Assembly: GCF_001767295.1 (NCBI RefSeq)
Contig: NZ_CP014944.1
Span: 248,001-312,000, forward strand
Origin: Colwellia sp. PAMC 20917
Lineage (GTDB): Bacteria; Pseudomonadota; Gammaproteobacteria; Enterobacterales; Alteromonadaceae
Direction: 5' to 3'
DNA length: 64,000 bases
The translations under genes were made by a program, and so were the position numbers. Every line of letters starts with the position of its first letter. Position 1 is the stretch's first letter. Below, in pieces: positions 32,946 to 43,012 of this stretch. The notes beneath the pieces are model-generated. The model saw only the letters and a program-made list of their open reading frames with translations, had not been told where the DNA came from and searched no databases.

Positions 32946-33862
32946 AAAATTTTAAAATAAATAGCACGTCTAAATTAAGTATTTTTCGCCTAGTGGGTTG
33001 TTTTATAGCTATGATTTTTGTTGTTATAGCGCTAGTAGGACTATTTAATAAAGGTTTAGCACTCGGTTTAGATTTTACCGGTGGTTACTTAACTGAATTT
33101 TCAACCGAGAAATCACTCAGTCAACAGAATATGAATAACTTACTCAGTAACTATCTTCCAGAAAGTTTTAAACTGACCTCTGCAGAGCAAGGGACTCATT
33201 GGAGTGTTCAACAAGCAGATAATAACGTCAGTTTACAAGATAAGGCATGGCTATCTGATTTTGCTGACAAAAATCAACTAAACATTAGCCCTCAAGATGC
33301 TATTTACATTGGCAGCCAAGTCGGAGAAGACTTAATTAACCAAGGTGGCTTAGCACTATTAACCGCAATCATTGTTATCTTAATGTATTTGTCTTTTAGA
33401 TTTGAATGGCGTTTAGCCGCGGGGGCTGTTATTGCGCTTTTTCATGATGTACTTATTGTACTCGGGCTTTTTGCATGGTTTGGTATCCCCTTTGATTTAA
33501 CAATATTAGCGAGTTTATTAGCTATTGTAGGGTACTCGTTAAATGACTCTATTATTGTCGGTGACAAAATTAGAGAAATAATGAAATCTACCCATGACAC
33601 CACAATAGATGAAGTGATCAATCAAGCTATTAAATCAACCTTAGTGCGAACGATGATCACCTCAGGAACAACCTTAGTGACTATTATGGCTGTATGGGGT
33701 TTTGCCGGGGAGTCTTTAGCGGGGTTTTCTATTGCGCTATTTTCAGGGATTTTAGTGGGCACTTTCTCTTCTATTGTAATTGCGGCAACAGTGCCACAAT
33801 TACTCGGGCTAACCGCTGATTATTATCAACAAAAAGAACTAGAGGTTTGTCCTTTACCCTAA
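32942..33862 (+). CDS. secF: SecF-type translocase subunit
   Basis: A 306-aa SecF. An N-terminal membrane helix is followed by GLALGLDFTGGYLTEF (SecF form of the D1 motif), a short periplasmic region and five further helices with the conserved AIVGYSLNDSIIVGDKIRE motif. It overlaps secD by 4 bp and forms the SecDF auxiliary complex with it. Confidence 0.9.
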   Translation: MKNFKINSTSKLSIFRLVGCFIAMIFVVIALVGLFNKGLALGLDFTGGYLTEFSTEKSLSQQNMNNLLSNYLPESFKLTSAEQGTHWSVQQADNNVSLQDKAWLSDFADKNQLNISPQDAIYIGSQVGEDLINQGGLALLTAIIVILMYLSFRFEWRLAAGAVIALFHDVLIVLGLFAWFGIPFDLTILASLLAIVGYSLNDSIIVGDKIREIMKSTHDTTIDEVINQAIKSTLVRTMITSGTTLVTIMAVWGFAGESLAGFSIALFSGILVGTFSSIVIAATVPQLLGLTADYYQQKELEVCPLP

Positions 33863-33888
33863 TGTAAACGGTTTGAGAGGAAATTGGC

Positions 33889-33928
33889 AACACTAGGATA
33901 TTTGCACTTAAGTCCATATCCTAGTGTT
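33889..33928. repeat. 13-bp perfect palindrome between secF and GNAT genes
   Basis: AACACTAGGATAT (33889-33901) and ATATCCTAGTGTT (33916-33928) are exact inverted copies with a 14-nt loop, lying between convergent genes. The T runs are weak on both strands. It may act as a bidirectional terminator or RNA end structure. Confidence 0.8.
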
Positions 33929-33952
33929 AAAAATTACTGTCTTTAAAGTTGG

Positions 33953-34474
33953 TTACTGTTCAAAAATTGAAGCCAGTCTGACTTTATAAAGATTATTGGT
34001 TGACCCATAAAACTCAATAGTCTGTTCAAATACAAAACCAAGCTTTTTTAATAATACGTTAGAGGGAGTATTTTCTAGTGAGGTGATCGCGACAACATTT
34101 GCCGCATAATTATTGTCATAAGCAACTTTTAATACGGCTAATGAGGCTTCTCGAGCAAAGCCTTGCGAACAATATTCAGGTAACAAGGCATAACCTAAGT
34201 CAGGGAATTCCAATTCAGGCCGCTTTAACAAACCACAGAGTCCAATCGGTGTGTTATCACTTTTCAAAGCGACTAAATTTAGCCCAAAACCCTGTTCGCT
34301 ATAGCTTGCTAGTGGACCATTTACTAAGTAGGCAATTGCATCTTTAGTCTCTCTAACCCCTTTGTCACCAATGTTTTTAATAAAAGCATCATCATTCAAT
34401 AATTGCAGAACAAATTCATGGTCCTGCTCATTCAGGTGCCTAATGGTTAACCTTTGTGTTGTGCATAGCAGCAT
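33953..34474 (-). CDS. GNAT-family N-acetyltransferase
   Basis: A 173-aa acetyltransferase of the RimJ/RimL-like group. It starts with LCTTQRLTIRHLNEQDHEFV, typical of the family. The acetyl-CoA-binding region reads EYCSQGFAREASLAVLKVAYD, followed by the conserved TSLENTPSNVLLKKLGFVF. The substrate is unknown. It stands alone, convergent with secF. Confidence 0.85.
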   Translation of the reverse strand: MLLCTTQRLTIRHLNEQDHEFVLQLLNDDAFIKNIGDKGVRETKDAIAYLVNGPLASYSEQGFGLNLVALKSDNTPIGLCGLLKRPELEFPDLGYALLPEYCSQGFAREASLAVLKVAYDNNYAANVVAITSLENTPSNVLLKKLGFVFEQTIEFYGSTNNLYKVRLASIFEQ

Positions 34475-34532
34475 GTAAATTCCAAACTTTTAACGCGTAA
34501 AGCCTAAGCTTTATTTTTTAATAAAATACTGT

Positions 34533-35717
34533 CTAAGATTTATTTTCTAAGGCAGTGTTCAATCTATCAAAGCCTCGAGCAAGGTCGGCAATTAAGTCAT
34601 CAACATCCTCTAAACCTATATGCAGGCGAATTAATGGATATTCATAATTCCACTTTGTCGCTGTTCGCAAACGCCCAACATTGGTATTACCCAAAATTAA
34701 ACTTTCAAAACCGCCCCACGAATAGCCCATTTTAAAATGTTCCATACCATCAAGTAAGGCATTAAGTGATTGCTTATCACCGCGGGTTAACACAAATGAA
34801 AACAAACCGTTAGCACCAGTAAAGTCACGCTTAAAATATTCATGGCCCGGACACGATTCGAATGCAGGATGAAGAATAACATCAACTTCTTCGCGTGTTG
34901 CTAACCAATTAGCCACTTTTAGCGCACTAATTTGATGTTGTTTTAAACGCACACCTAAGGTACGAATGCCACGCATTGCCAAATATAGATCATCAGGCGA
35001 CGTACATTGCCCCATTAAGTAACTGTTTTCACGCAGTTGTGGCCAATACTCTTGTGTTGCTATTGCCGTACCTAACATCACATCTGAATGACCAACGATA
35101 TATTTAGTCGCTGCTTGAATCGAAATATCGACACCATAATCAAAAGGTTGAAAATTAACCCCTGCAGCCCAAGTATTATCGAGCATAACCATACAGCCAT
35201 GCTGGTGAGCAACTTCAGCTATACCGGGAACATCTTGAACTTCCATGGTAATAGAGCCAGGAGATTCTAAGAAAATAAGTCGGGTGTTTTCTTTAATAAG
35301 TCCGGCTATATCTCGGCCAATAGTTGGATCGTAATAAGTCGTTTCAACGCCAATATTGACCAATATTTTATCGCAAAAATCACGCGTGGGTTCATAAGCC
35401 GTATCAACCATAAGGATATGGTCACCGGTTTTAACAAACGAAAGAATAGCATTAGTGATCGCCGCAGTACCCGATGGATAAATGGCACAACCAGCGCCGC
35501 CTTCGAGATCAGTCATAGCATCGGCGAAAGCAAAAGCCGTTGAAGTGCCTCTTCTACCATAGAAGAGTACTTGATTACCACGATTTGCTGTTGCGTGATT
35601 CATTTCTTTAACTGTATTAAAAACAACGGTTGATGCACGTTCTACTGGGGGATTAACAACGCCACGTGTCCATTTTGATTTTCGTCCCGCATTGACTATT
35701 TTGGTATCGTTGATCAT
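34533..35717 (-). CDS. metC: Cystathionine beta-lyase
   Basis: A 394-aa PLP-dependent enzyme of the Cys/Met metabolism family that cleaves cystathionine to homocysteine, pyruvate and ammonia. The start INDTKIVNAGR, the substrate loop YGRRGTST, the aldimine-forming Lys in AATKYIVGHSDVMLG (near residue 210) and the C-terminal RLHIGLEDVDDLI are typical of MetC. The length matches E. coli MetC (395). It is monocistronic. The upstream DNA has only a weak MetJ-box resemblance. Confidence 0.93.
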   Translation of the reverse strand: MINDTKIVNAGRKSKWTRGVVNPPVERASTVVFNTVKEMNHATANRGNQVLFYGRRGTSTAFAFADAMTDLEGGAGCAIYPSGTAAITNAILSFVKTGDHILMVDTAYEPTRDFCDKILVNIGVETTYYDPTIGRDIAGLIKENTRLIFLESPGSITMEVQDVPGIAEVAHQHGCMVMLDNTWAAGVNFQPFDYGVDISIQAATKYIVGHSDVMLGTAIATQEYWPQLRENSYLMGQCTSPDDLYLAMRGIRTLGVRLKQHQISALKVANWLATREEVDVILHPAFESCPGHEYFKRDFTGANGLFSFVLTRGDKQSLNALLDGMEHFKMGYSWGGFESLILGNTNVGRLRTATKWNYEYPLIRLHIGLEDVDDLIADLARGFDRLNTALENKS

Positions 35718-35838
35718 GATCTTTCATCCTAAAACATAAAATTCATTTAGCCATCTAAATAGCTAACTCAATAAAGTCACCTTATGATCTTTCCAAGCAT
35801 GATGCACGATTTATTTATATTAATTAAAACAGCAGAGG

Positions 35839-38352
35839 CTATTGAAACAAGTTCAATTGATCGCTGGTTAATTTTTCGAAACTACTCCCGACAAAAGGTA
35901 AAATAGCATCAGCAACGGTCGCTAATTGCCGATCGATATAAAACTGGTAATCGAGTGGCGCGTTAACATAACCTTTTGCTTGCGGTCCAGAAGTCGTGAT
36001 CAAGTATTCTATCCAACCACGTTGCTGATATTTTAGCGGTTGCTTATTTATCTTGTTTATATCATCAGCTAAACGTGCCGCTTTCACATGTGGAGGCACG
36101 TTTTTAACGTAATGATCTAACTGCCTACGAATGCGTTTACGATACACCAGTAAATGATCTAATTGTCCTGCTGATGTTTGAGTAACAATATTGCGTACAT
36201 AGTCAGCAAAAGGTTCGCCATTAAATATTTTTAAATACAACTCTCGTTGAAAAGTTTTAGCCAGTTCAGTCCAATCGGTGCGGACGCTTTCTAAGCCTTT
36301 AAAAATCAATTCTGATGAGCCATTTTTTTCTACAATGCCAGCATAACGCTTCTTAGTACCGACATCTTGCCCTCTGATGGTTGGCATCAAAAATTGGCTA
36401 AAATGTGTTTCAAATTCAATTTCAAGTTGGCTTTCTATCGCAAATTCTTTTTTAAGCGTTGCTTGCCACCTAAGATTAATTTTATCTTGTAAGGTTTTAC
36501 CCAGCTTTTGACATTGCTGGTGACTAAAATCATCGTCAACACTAACAAAAATAGAATCGGTATCACCATAAATAACTTGATAACCATCATCTTCTAGCCA
36601 CATTTTAGTGGTGATTAATAATTCATGGCTTCGTTTAGTGATTGAGCCCGATAAACGTGGATCAAAAAATCGACATCCCGTAGAGCCTAAGACCCCGTAA
36701 AACGAATTCATAATAATTTTTATCGCTTGCGACAATGCCGCATTTTTATCTTTTTTAGCAATATCACGCTCTAACCACAGCTCATTAATAATTTCAGGTA
36801 AAAAATGCTTATCTCTAGAGAAATAAGCACCATCAAAACCTTTGATACTAGTCTCTGGTGATTGTAAACCTTCAATTAGGCCCATAGGATCAATATTAAA
36901 ACTTCGAATAATAGAGGGGTAAAGACTTTTAAAATCAAGTACTAAAACATTTTTATATAAACCCGGAATAGAGTCCATCACATAACCACCAGGAGAAATT
37001 AGCCCTTGCAAGCCATCGCCCATATTGGGCGCAATATAACCACTACGGTGTAATTTAGGTAAATATAAATTGGTAAACGCTGCCACAGAGCCGCCAATAC
37101 GGTCTATAGATAAACCAGTTAGTTTGGCGCGCAAACGCGTGAATTCTAGTAATAGAGATTGTTCAAATATCAGGGTAACTAAATGGCAATCTTCAAGGTT
37201 ATAAGCGGCTAAAGCTAGCTTGTCATTGGTAAAGTTGTCGTTAATCTCTTGCATTCTATTGTCAACATCATCAACTTTTTTCCCTTTACCTAATAAGGCA
37301 TTGGCAACAAAATCAAGCGAAAAACTTGGAAAGTTATAAGTCGCGTTTTTTAGTAAATCAATACCATCAAGGACCACTCTGCCAGCGACATCAATAAATT
37401 TTTGCTCATTTTGACTACCACCTGCCGAACGTGTTCGCCAGCGAGGTGACTTGTCATTGCGGCCGATATTAAAAGGGATGTTATAAATATCACAGCGTTT
37501 TTGTAGCAAATTAAAATCAAAGTTAATCACGTTCCAACCAATAAAAATGTCGGGGTCGTAGATTTTTATCCAAGCGATCAGCTCAGCTAGCAGCGCTTGT
37601 TCATTGTCAAGCCAAACGATGTGCTCTGCGATTTCTGTCGCCTCAGCGTCGGATAACTTGGACTGCGTTATTTTTGCTAAAAACTTGTTTTGATCACCGA
37701 TCATCAAAACACATTTTATCGGCTTACCATCAGACATTTTATGAGAATGTAAGCCAATAGAATAAAGCTCCCCTGCCATTGAACACTCAATATCAAGTGA
37801 TACCATAGTTAAAGCAATATCATCAAGTAACTGAGTCTTATCCGTTGCACGGCATTTGTCACTATAAAAGGTAGCAAAGTTAGTCTGTGAAAACTGTTTG
37901 GCAGATTCGGTTATCGATGAAGCTGTTAACCGAGGGATAAATTCAATACCAGCGGTAATAAAGCGCTCCATTAAAAAGCGTTCATCGGGGCGAAAATCGT
38001 CTTCATAACATTTTATTTGGGCTTTTTTTAAAACATCCCGTGCGCGATAGAATTCACGCATCGTTGAAAAATAAAAGCCACTGACGAGTTGTTGATTAAA
38101 GGTTTTAAGCGCAAGCGGGGTAACTTTAGCCGTTACTATTCGCTGCTCCGACAGGAGACTTTGCGCGCGTAGTTGCTGCGTTTGTTCAACAAAAAATAAT
38201 GCCTGTTGATTTTGCACAATAACATTAACAGCACCTTGAAGGGTTTTAACCCATAAAGACAATTCGATACCTTGTTTGGTATCATAGGCTTGACGGGTTA
38301 ATAAAAAGCCATAATTCAAGCTAGGCGTTAATTTTTCTACAGTTAATGACAT
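35839..38352 (-). CDS. polB: DNA polymerase II
   Basis: An 837-aa family B polymerase used in SOS-induced replication restart and translesion synthesis. The proofreading exonuclease is intact (SLDIECS for ExoI, NVINFDFNLL for ExoII), unlike the element's polymerase. Polymerase motifs A (LDFKSLYPSIIR), B (KIIMNSFYG) and C (YGDTDSIFV) are canonical. It is slightly longer than E. coli Pol II (783 aa). It is divergent from dinG across a short gap carrying a LexA box. Confidence 0.96.
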   Translation of the reverse strand: MSLTVEKLTPSLNYGFLLTRQAYDTKQGIELSLWVKTLQGAVNVIVQNQQALFFVEQTQQLRAQSLLSEQRIVTAKVTPLALKTFNQQLVSGFYFSTMREFYRARDVLKKAQIKCYEDDFRPDERFLMERFITAGIEFIPRLTASSITESAKQFSQTNFATFYSDKCRATDKTQLLDDIALTMVSLDIECSMAGELYSIGLHSHKMSDGKPIKCVLMIGDQNKFLAKITQSKLSDAEATEIAEHIVWLDNEQALLAELIAWIKIYDPDIFIGWNVINFDFNLLQKRCDIYNIPFNIGRNDKSPRWRTRSAGGSQNEQKFIDVAGRVVLDGIDLLKNATYNFPSFSLDFVANALLGKGKKVDDVDNRMQEINDNFTNDKLALAAYNLEDCHLVTLIFEQSLLLEFTRLRAKLTGLSIDRIGGSVAAFTNLYLPKLHRSGYIAPNMGDGLQGLISPGGYVMDSIPGLYKNVLVLDFKSLYPSIIRSFNIDPMGLIEGLQSPETSIKGFDGAYFSRDKHFLPEIINELWLERDIAKKDKNAALSQAIKIIMNSFYGVLGSTGCRFFDPRLSGSITKRSHELLITTKMWLEDDGYQVIYGDTDSIFVSVDDDFSHQQCQKLGKTLQDKINLRWQATLKKEFAIESQLEIEFETHFSQFLMPTIRGQDVGTKKRYAGIVEKNGSSELIFKGLESVRTDWTELAKTFQRELYLKIFNGEPFADYVRNIVTQTSAGQLDHLLVYRKRIRRQLDHYVKNVPPHVKAARLADDINKINKQPLKYQQRGWIEYLITTSGPQAKGYVNAPLDYQFYIDRQLATVADAILPFVGSSFEKLTSDQLNLFQ

Positions 38353-38385
38353 TAATTATTTTAATTCGTTGCGGATAACGATAAA

Positions 38386-38401
38386 CTGTTAATATATACA
38401 G
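38386..38401. promoter_or_regulatory. LexA box between polB and dinG
   Basis: CTGTTAATATATACAG has the exact CTGT-N8-ACAG form of gammaproteobacterial LexA operators. It lies 34 bp before the polB start and 79 bp before the dinG start. A longer 11-bp inverted repeat, TATATACTCAT/ATGAGTATATA, lies just beside it (38405-38415, 38454-38464). Both genes are SOS genes in E. coli. Confidence 0.85.
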
Positions 38402-38480
38402 CAGTATATACTCATCCTATTTGAAGATACAGGATTCAGCCTATTTAACTGGAATGAGTATATAACCTAATGAACCCTAA

Positions 38481-40610
38481 ATGGCTAACAGCATGCTAAG
38501 CGATAAAATTAAAGTAGCAATTCGCACATCGTATAAAACCATTGGTGAAAATTTAGAAAACTTTCATCCAAGAAAACAGCAAACTTTTTTGATTGCCGAA
38601 ATAGCTAAAACTCTTGCGGGAGAATACGATAAAGCGCGAAAAATTATTACCATAGAAGCCGGCACCGGTACGGGTAAATCCTTGGCTTATTCATTAGGCG
38701 CTATTCCGTTAGCGATGTCACGTCAAAAAAAGGTCTGTATTTCTACTGCAACAGTTGCGCTACAAGAACAATTAGTGGATAAAGATTTACCCTTCTTAAA
38801 GAAACATTCAGGCTTAGATTTTAATTTCACCTTAGTCAAAGGTCGCCAGCGCTATGTTTGTCGGCAAAAATTAGCGCTTGCTGTCAGTCAAGACGATTCA
38901 CCTCAGGCCGGTTTCACCTTTGCGCAAAAACCTAATGCCATGGATATAAAGCTATTACATCATTTACATAAAGCGTTGACGGATAATAAATGGCAAGGCG
39001 ATCTAGATTCTTGGGCTGACCCTATCCCTCATCATTTATGGCAACAAATTCAATGTGACAAACACAGTTGTTTAAAACATTTAGCCGATCACACCCATTG
39101 CCCTTTTCATAAAGCTCGAGAAACCATGGAGTCTGCCGATGTGTTGGTCATTAACCATAGTTTATTACTGGCTGATTTAGAGCTTGGTGGAGGTGTTATT
39201 TTACCCTCGCCAGAAGACACTTTTTACATTATTGACGAAGCACATCATCTGCCTAAAGTAACCCGTGATCATTCAAGTGCGAATGTTGCCATTAAAGGTG
39301 CCATTGATTGGCTAACTAAGTTAAAAGAAACCGGCGATAAGATGGCAAAATTAATAAAGTCGACTTCGGCCATTTCACCCTCGTTAAAGTTAGGGGACGA
39401 TTGCCAAGATTTATTAATGGAAATGCAAAAAGTAGCGAGCTTTATCGAAAACAATCAGGCGTTATATTTCAATGAAAAAGCTAAAGAAAATAGCCGTTTC
39501 TCTCGTGATGACGAGGCGGCATTATATCGTTTTGAAAACGGAATCGTTCCACCGAACTTAAAAAACTCAGCTAAAGATTTAGCAGAGCTCAGTAAAAAAT
39601 GTTTAGGACATTGCAACAAGCTATATAACTTATTGATGGAGTCAGTGAAAGACGGGGAGTGTAAAATGTTTGTTGCCGAGCCCTTACTTGCAGAAGCTGG
39701 TTTTATGATCCAACGGTTAGAAAATTTCAACTCACTATGGAAAATGTATGCCAAAACAGACAGTGAGAAAGGCGCTCCAATGGCAAGGTGGTTCGAAAAA
39801 CTGACAGGGAAACGTAGTGACTTTTTAGTGTCGGCTTCCCCTATTGAAGTTGGCTTTACCCTTGAAGATATTCTCTGGTCAAAATGTGAAGGGGCGGTAT
39901 TATGTTCAGCCACTATTTTAGCATTGAATTCGTTTGAGCATTTTCGACGCCAGGTCGGTTTACAAATTAATGATGGCACCCAATATCAAAAAGTCGACTC
40001 TCCGTTTGATTATCAAAACAATGCGCAACTAGTCATCGCTAAAATGAAAAATGAGCCAAGTAGCCCTCAGTTCACCGATGAATTAATTAATGAGTTACCG
40101 GCGTTAATTAAGCAAGAAAAAGCCTGTTTAGTGCTATTTTCTTCGTATTGGCAAATGGAGCAAGTAGCTAAATCCTTACGAGAGCAGCACAAAATGGAGA
40201 TTCTAGTTCAGGGTGAGCAGTCACGTCAGCATATTATAGAGGCCCATAGAAAACGCTGTGATGAAGATAAAACCAGTATAATTTTTGGCACACAAAGTTT
40301 TTCTGAGGGTCTAGATTTACCCGGTAAATATTTAACGAATTTGATTATTACCAAATTACCCTTCTCTGTTCCAACATCACCCGTTGAAGAAGCACAAGCT
40401 GAATACATTACCGCTAAAGGCGGCAATCCTTTTATGTCGATTTCAGTGCCAGAAACATCCAAAAAACTGATTCAAGCGACAGGAAGATTACTGCGAAATG
40501 AGAAAGATACCGGTATCATTACTTTAATGGATAAACGTTTAGTGACCAAGCGCTATGGTAAGCAATTACTTGATTCTTTACCGCCCTATCAAATTATTTC
40601 AAAAGGATAA
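38481..40610 (+). CDS. dinG: ATP-dependent helicase DinG
   Basis: A 709-aa XPD-like superfamily 2 DNA helicase, 5'-3' directed, with an iron-sulfur cluster. Walker A is EAGTGTGKSLAY (near residue 60), the DEAH box is YIIDEAHH, and the four cluster cysteines lie between them (RYVCRQ, QCDKHSCLKH, HTHCPF). The C-terminal helicase motifs include IFGTQSFSEGLDLPG and ATGRLLRNEKDTG. It helps resolve R-loops and replication-transcription conflicts. It shares a LexA box with polB. rluE starts 3 bp after its stop. Confidence 0.95.
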   Translation: MANSMLSDKIKVAIRTSYKTIGENLENFHPRKQQTFLIAEIAKTLAGEYDKARKIITIEAGTGTGKSLAYSLGAIPLAMSRQKKVCISTATVALQEQLVDKDLPFLKKHSGLDFNFTLVKGRQRYVCRQKLALAVSQDDSPQAGFTFAQKPNAMDIKLLHHLHKALTDNKWQGDLDSWADPIPHHLWQQIQCDKHSCLKHLADHTHCPFHKARETMESADVLVINHSLLLADLELGGGVILPSPEDTFYIIDEAHHLPKVTRDHSSANVAIKGAIDWLTKLKETGDKMAKLIKSTSAISPSLKLGDDCQDLLMEMQKVASFIENNQALYFNEKAKENSRFSRDDEAALYRFENGIVPPNLKNSAKDLAELSKKCLGHCNKLYNLLMESVKDGECKMFVAEPLLAEAGFMIQRLENFNSLWKMYAKTDSEKGAPMARWFEKLTGKRSDFLVSASPIEVGFTLEDILWSKCEGAVLCSATILALNSFEHFRRQVGLQINDGTQYQKVDSPFDYQNNAQLVIAKMKNEPSSPQFTDELINELPALIKQEKACLVLFSSYWQMEQVAKSLREQHKMEILVQGEQSRQHIIEAHRKRCDEDKTSIIFGTQSFSEGLDLPGKYLTNLIITKLPFSVPTSPVEEAQAEYITAKGGNPFMSISVPETSKKLIQATGRLLRNEKDTGIITLMDKRLVTKRYGKQLLDSLPPYQIISKG

Positions 40611-40613
40611 GCT

Positions 40614-41258
40614 TTGACTAACCTCACTAAGCGTGCAAAAGCGTCAAACTCAACTAATCGTCGATTATCTAAGAGTCGCGCATTAAAAGATGTTAAGCCT
40701 CGCCCTGCCCCAGCAGATCGAGTGTTAGTACTTTTCAATAAACCCTTTGATGTACTGTCACAATTTACGGATGATCAGCAGCGTAAAACCTTAAAAGATT
40801 TTATTCCGATTAAAGACGTTTATGCCGCTGGGCGTTTAGACCGCGACAGTGAAGGCTTATTGTTGCTGACCAATGACGGGAAATTGCAGCACAAACTGGC
40901 TAACCCAACCGAAAAAACTGAAAAAACCTATTGGGCACAAGTCGAGGGTGTACCACAGCAAGCTGATTTACAAAAACTTCGAAAGGGTGTAGAACTAAAA
41001 GATGGCCAAACGTTACCAGCGAAAGTAAAAGTGATCAATGAACCAGACCTTTGGCCACGTAATCCGCCGATACGCGATCGAGCGAATATTCCCACGACAT
41101 GGCTCAGTATCGCGATTACCGAAGGAAAGAACCGGCAGGTCCGCAGAATGACCGCGGCTATTAATTTTCCAACGCTACGACTTATCCGTTACAGCATTGG
41201 TCAATACAGCCTTGACGGTATCGAAAATGGCCATTACCAACAACTTAAAAGTGAATAA
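40614..41258 (+). CDS. rluE: 23S rRNA pseudouridine synthase RluE
   Basis: A 214-aa pseudouridine synthase of the RsuA/RluB-E group, which lacks an S4 domain. The catalytic Asp is in [19 protein letters not shown]. The conserved KTYWAQVEG and [14 protein letters not shown] segments follow. E. coli RluE modifies U2457 of 23S rRNA. The start is TTG with an AAGGA 8 bp upstream, inside the dinG 3' end, so the gene is part of the dinG operon. Confidence 0.88.
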   Translation: MTNLTKRAKASNSTNRRLSKSRALKDVKPRPAPADRVLVLFNKPFDVLSQFTDDQQRKTLKDFIPIKDVYAAGRLDRDSEGLLLLTNDGKLQHKLANPTEKTEKTYWAQVEGVPQQADLQKLRKGVELKDGQTLPAKVKVINEPDLWPRNPPIRDRANIPTTWLSIAITEGKNRQVRRMTAAINFPTLRLIRYSIGQYSLDGIENGHYQQLKSE

Positions 41259-41262
41259 GAAT

Positions 41263-41763
41263 ATGACACTAGCGGTTAACACTGCCGGTAATGACCATGG
41301 CGAAGATCAATTTAAGCCCAATGCTACCGTGGCAGCTATTATTGTTCATCAAAATAAGTTTTTATTGGTTGAAGAAATTGAAAAAGGTAAAAAAGTCTTT
41401 AACCAACCTGCTGGACATTTAGAGGCGAATGAGAACTTAATTAGTGCCATTGAACGAGAAGTTCTTGAAGAAACAGGCTTAACACTTTCGCCGAATTACG
41501 TTTCAGGTATTTATTATTTTTATCGCCCGGATATTAATCTTTATTACCTTCGATTTTGTTTTGTTATCGAACTTGATGAATTTCTACAAAGTATCCCTCA
41601 AGATGATGAGATTATTGCCACCCATTGGCTGTCATTTGATGAAATAAAAGCAAAATCTGCACAATTACGCAGCACGCTGGTCTTGGAATGTATTGAGGAT
41701 TACTTAGCTGTTTTGAAAAATGGAAAAAAAATATCATTATCTTCATTAAAATCCAATCTTTAA
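41263..41763 (+). CDS. nudJ: Nudix phosphatase NudJ
   Basis: About 166 aa from ATG 41263; an earlier in-frame ATG lies inside rluE and gives an unlikely N-terminus. The Nudix box is complete (GHLEANENLISAIEREVLEE then TGL). The surrounding sequence (NATVAAIIVHQNKFLLVEE, FNQPAGH) is typical of NudJ/YmfB, which hydrolyses thiamine pyrophosphate and nucleoside di- and triphosphates. The gene order rluE-nudJ-mnmA-hflD-purB is the same as in E. coli and supports the identity. Confidence 0.9.
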   Translation: MTLAVNTAGNDHGEDQFKPNATVAAIIVHQNKFLLVEEIEKGKKVFNQPAGHLEANENLISAIEREVLEETGLTLSPNYVSGIYYFYRPDINLYYLRFCFVIELDEFLQSIPQDDEIIATHWLSFDEIKAKSAQLRSTLVLECIEDYLAVLKNGKKISLSSLKSNL

Positions 41764-41826
41764 TCTATGCCCCTAAATCCTGACATGCTATAATTTTTCG
41801 CCTTTTTCTCTAGATTTGTAGTTTTA

Positions 41827-42978
41827 ATGTCATCACAAGTATCATCGAGCGCTGAAAACCAAAACACCGCGCCTATAAGTAAAGCACCACACGACACCAA
41901 AGTAATTGTTGGTATGTCTGGCGGTGTTGACTCCTCTGTTTCTGCACACTTATTGATTGAACAAGGTTATCAAGTTGAAGGCCTGTTCATGAAAAATTGG
42001 GAAGAAGACGATACCGATGAATACTGTGCAGCGGCACAAGACCTCGAAGATGCACAACTTGTTTGTGACAAACTCGGCATAAAGTTACACACCATTAATT
42101 TCGCAACAGAATACTGGGATAATGTTTTTGAGTATTTCTTAGCTGAATATAAAGCAGGTCGCACGCCGAACCCTGATATTATGTGTAACAAAGAAATCAA
42201 ATTTAAGGCCTTCTTAGAGTTTGCTTGTGAAGACTTAGATGCCGACTATATTGCCACCGGACACTATGTTCAGCGTGAGTTTATTGATGGTCAGTGGGCT
42301 ATGTTACGCGGGTTAGACAGTAATAAAGATCAAAGTTACTTTTTATATACGCTAAGCGATGAGCAAGTGGGACGGACATTATTCCCTGTGGGTAATATCG
42401 AAAAGCCTGCAGTACGCGCCATTGCCGAACAGGCTGACTTAATCACTCATAATAAAAAAGACAGCACGGGTATTTGTTTTATTGGTGAGCGTAAATTCAA
42501 AGATTTTTTAGGTCAATATTTACCCGCGCAGCCAGGAAAAATTGAATCCGCTGAAGGCGATGTCATTGGTGAGCACGACGGTTTAATGTACCACACGCTA
42601 GGTCAGCGCAAAGGCCTTCGCATAGGCGGTTTAGCTAATGCCGGAGAAGAGCCTTGGTACGTTGTTGAAAAAGATTTATTGCGCAATGTTTTAATTGTTG
42701 GTCAAGGTCATAACCACCCTCGTCTATTTTCTAAAGGTTTAATCGGTAATCAATTGCATTTAGTGAATCGTAAACCTCTTGATACGCCAATAAAATGTAC
42801 CGTTAAAACCCGCTATCGCCAAGATGATGTCCCTTGTCATCTATCTCCGATGAGCGATGGTGAATATTTAGTCATGTTTGATGAAGCACAAAGTTCAGTA
42901 ACGCCGGGACAATCTGTAGTTTTTTATCAAGATAATATTTGTCTTGGCGGCGGTATCATCAACACACTTATCCGTTAA
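41827..42978 (+). CDS. mnmA: tRNA 2-thiouridylase MnmA
   Basis: A 383-aa enzyme that puts sulfur on C2 of wobble uridine-34 in tRNA-Lys, -Glu and -Gln, taking sulfur from the IscS-Tus relay. The PP-loop [12 protein letters not shown], the first catalytic Cys in [11 protein letters not shown] and the second in [10 protein letters not shown] are all present. The N-terminus has a variable Ser/Asn-rich tail of about 25 residues, longer than in E. coli. It is followed by hflD, as in E. coli. Confidence 0.96.
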   Translation: MSSQVSSSAENQNTAPISKAPHDTKVIVGMSGGVDSSVSAHLLIEQGYQVEGLFMKNWEEDDTDEYCAAAQDLEDAQLVCDKLGIKLHTINFATEYWDNVFEYFLAEYKAGRTPNPDIMCNKEIKFKAFLEFACEDLDADYIATGHYVQREFIDGQWAMLRGLDSNKDQSYFLYTLSDEQVGRTLFPVGNIEKPAVRAIAEQADLITHNKKDSTGICFIGERKFKDFLGQYLPAQPGKIESAEGDVIGEHDGLMYHTLGQRKGLRIGGLANAGEEPWYVVEKDLLRNVLIVGQGHNHPRLFSKGLIGNQLHLVNRKPLDTPIKCTVKTRYRQDDVPCHLSPMSDGEYLVMFDEAQSSVTPGQSVVFYQDNICLGGGIINTLIR

Positions 42979-43012
42979 GTTATAACGAAAATTAGTTGAG
43001 CAGTTAATAGTT

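Noticed and set aside
35718-35765. MetJ box upstream of metC
   Set aside because: Only a weak 8-mer resemblance (AGATGGCT) with no convincing tandem pair.
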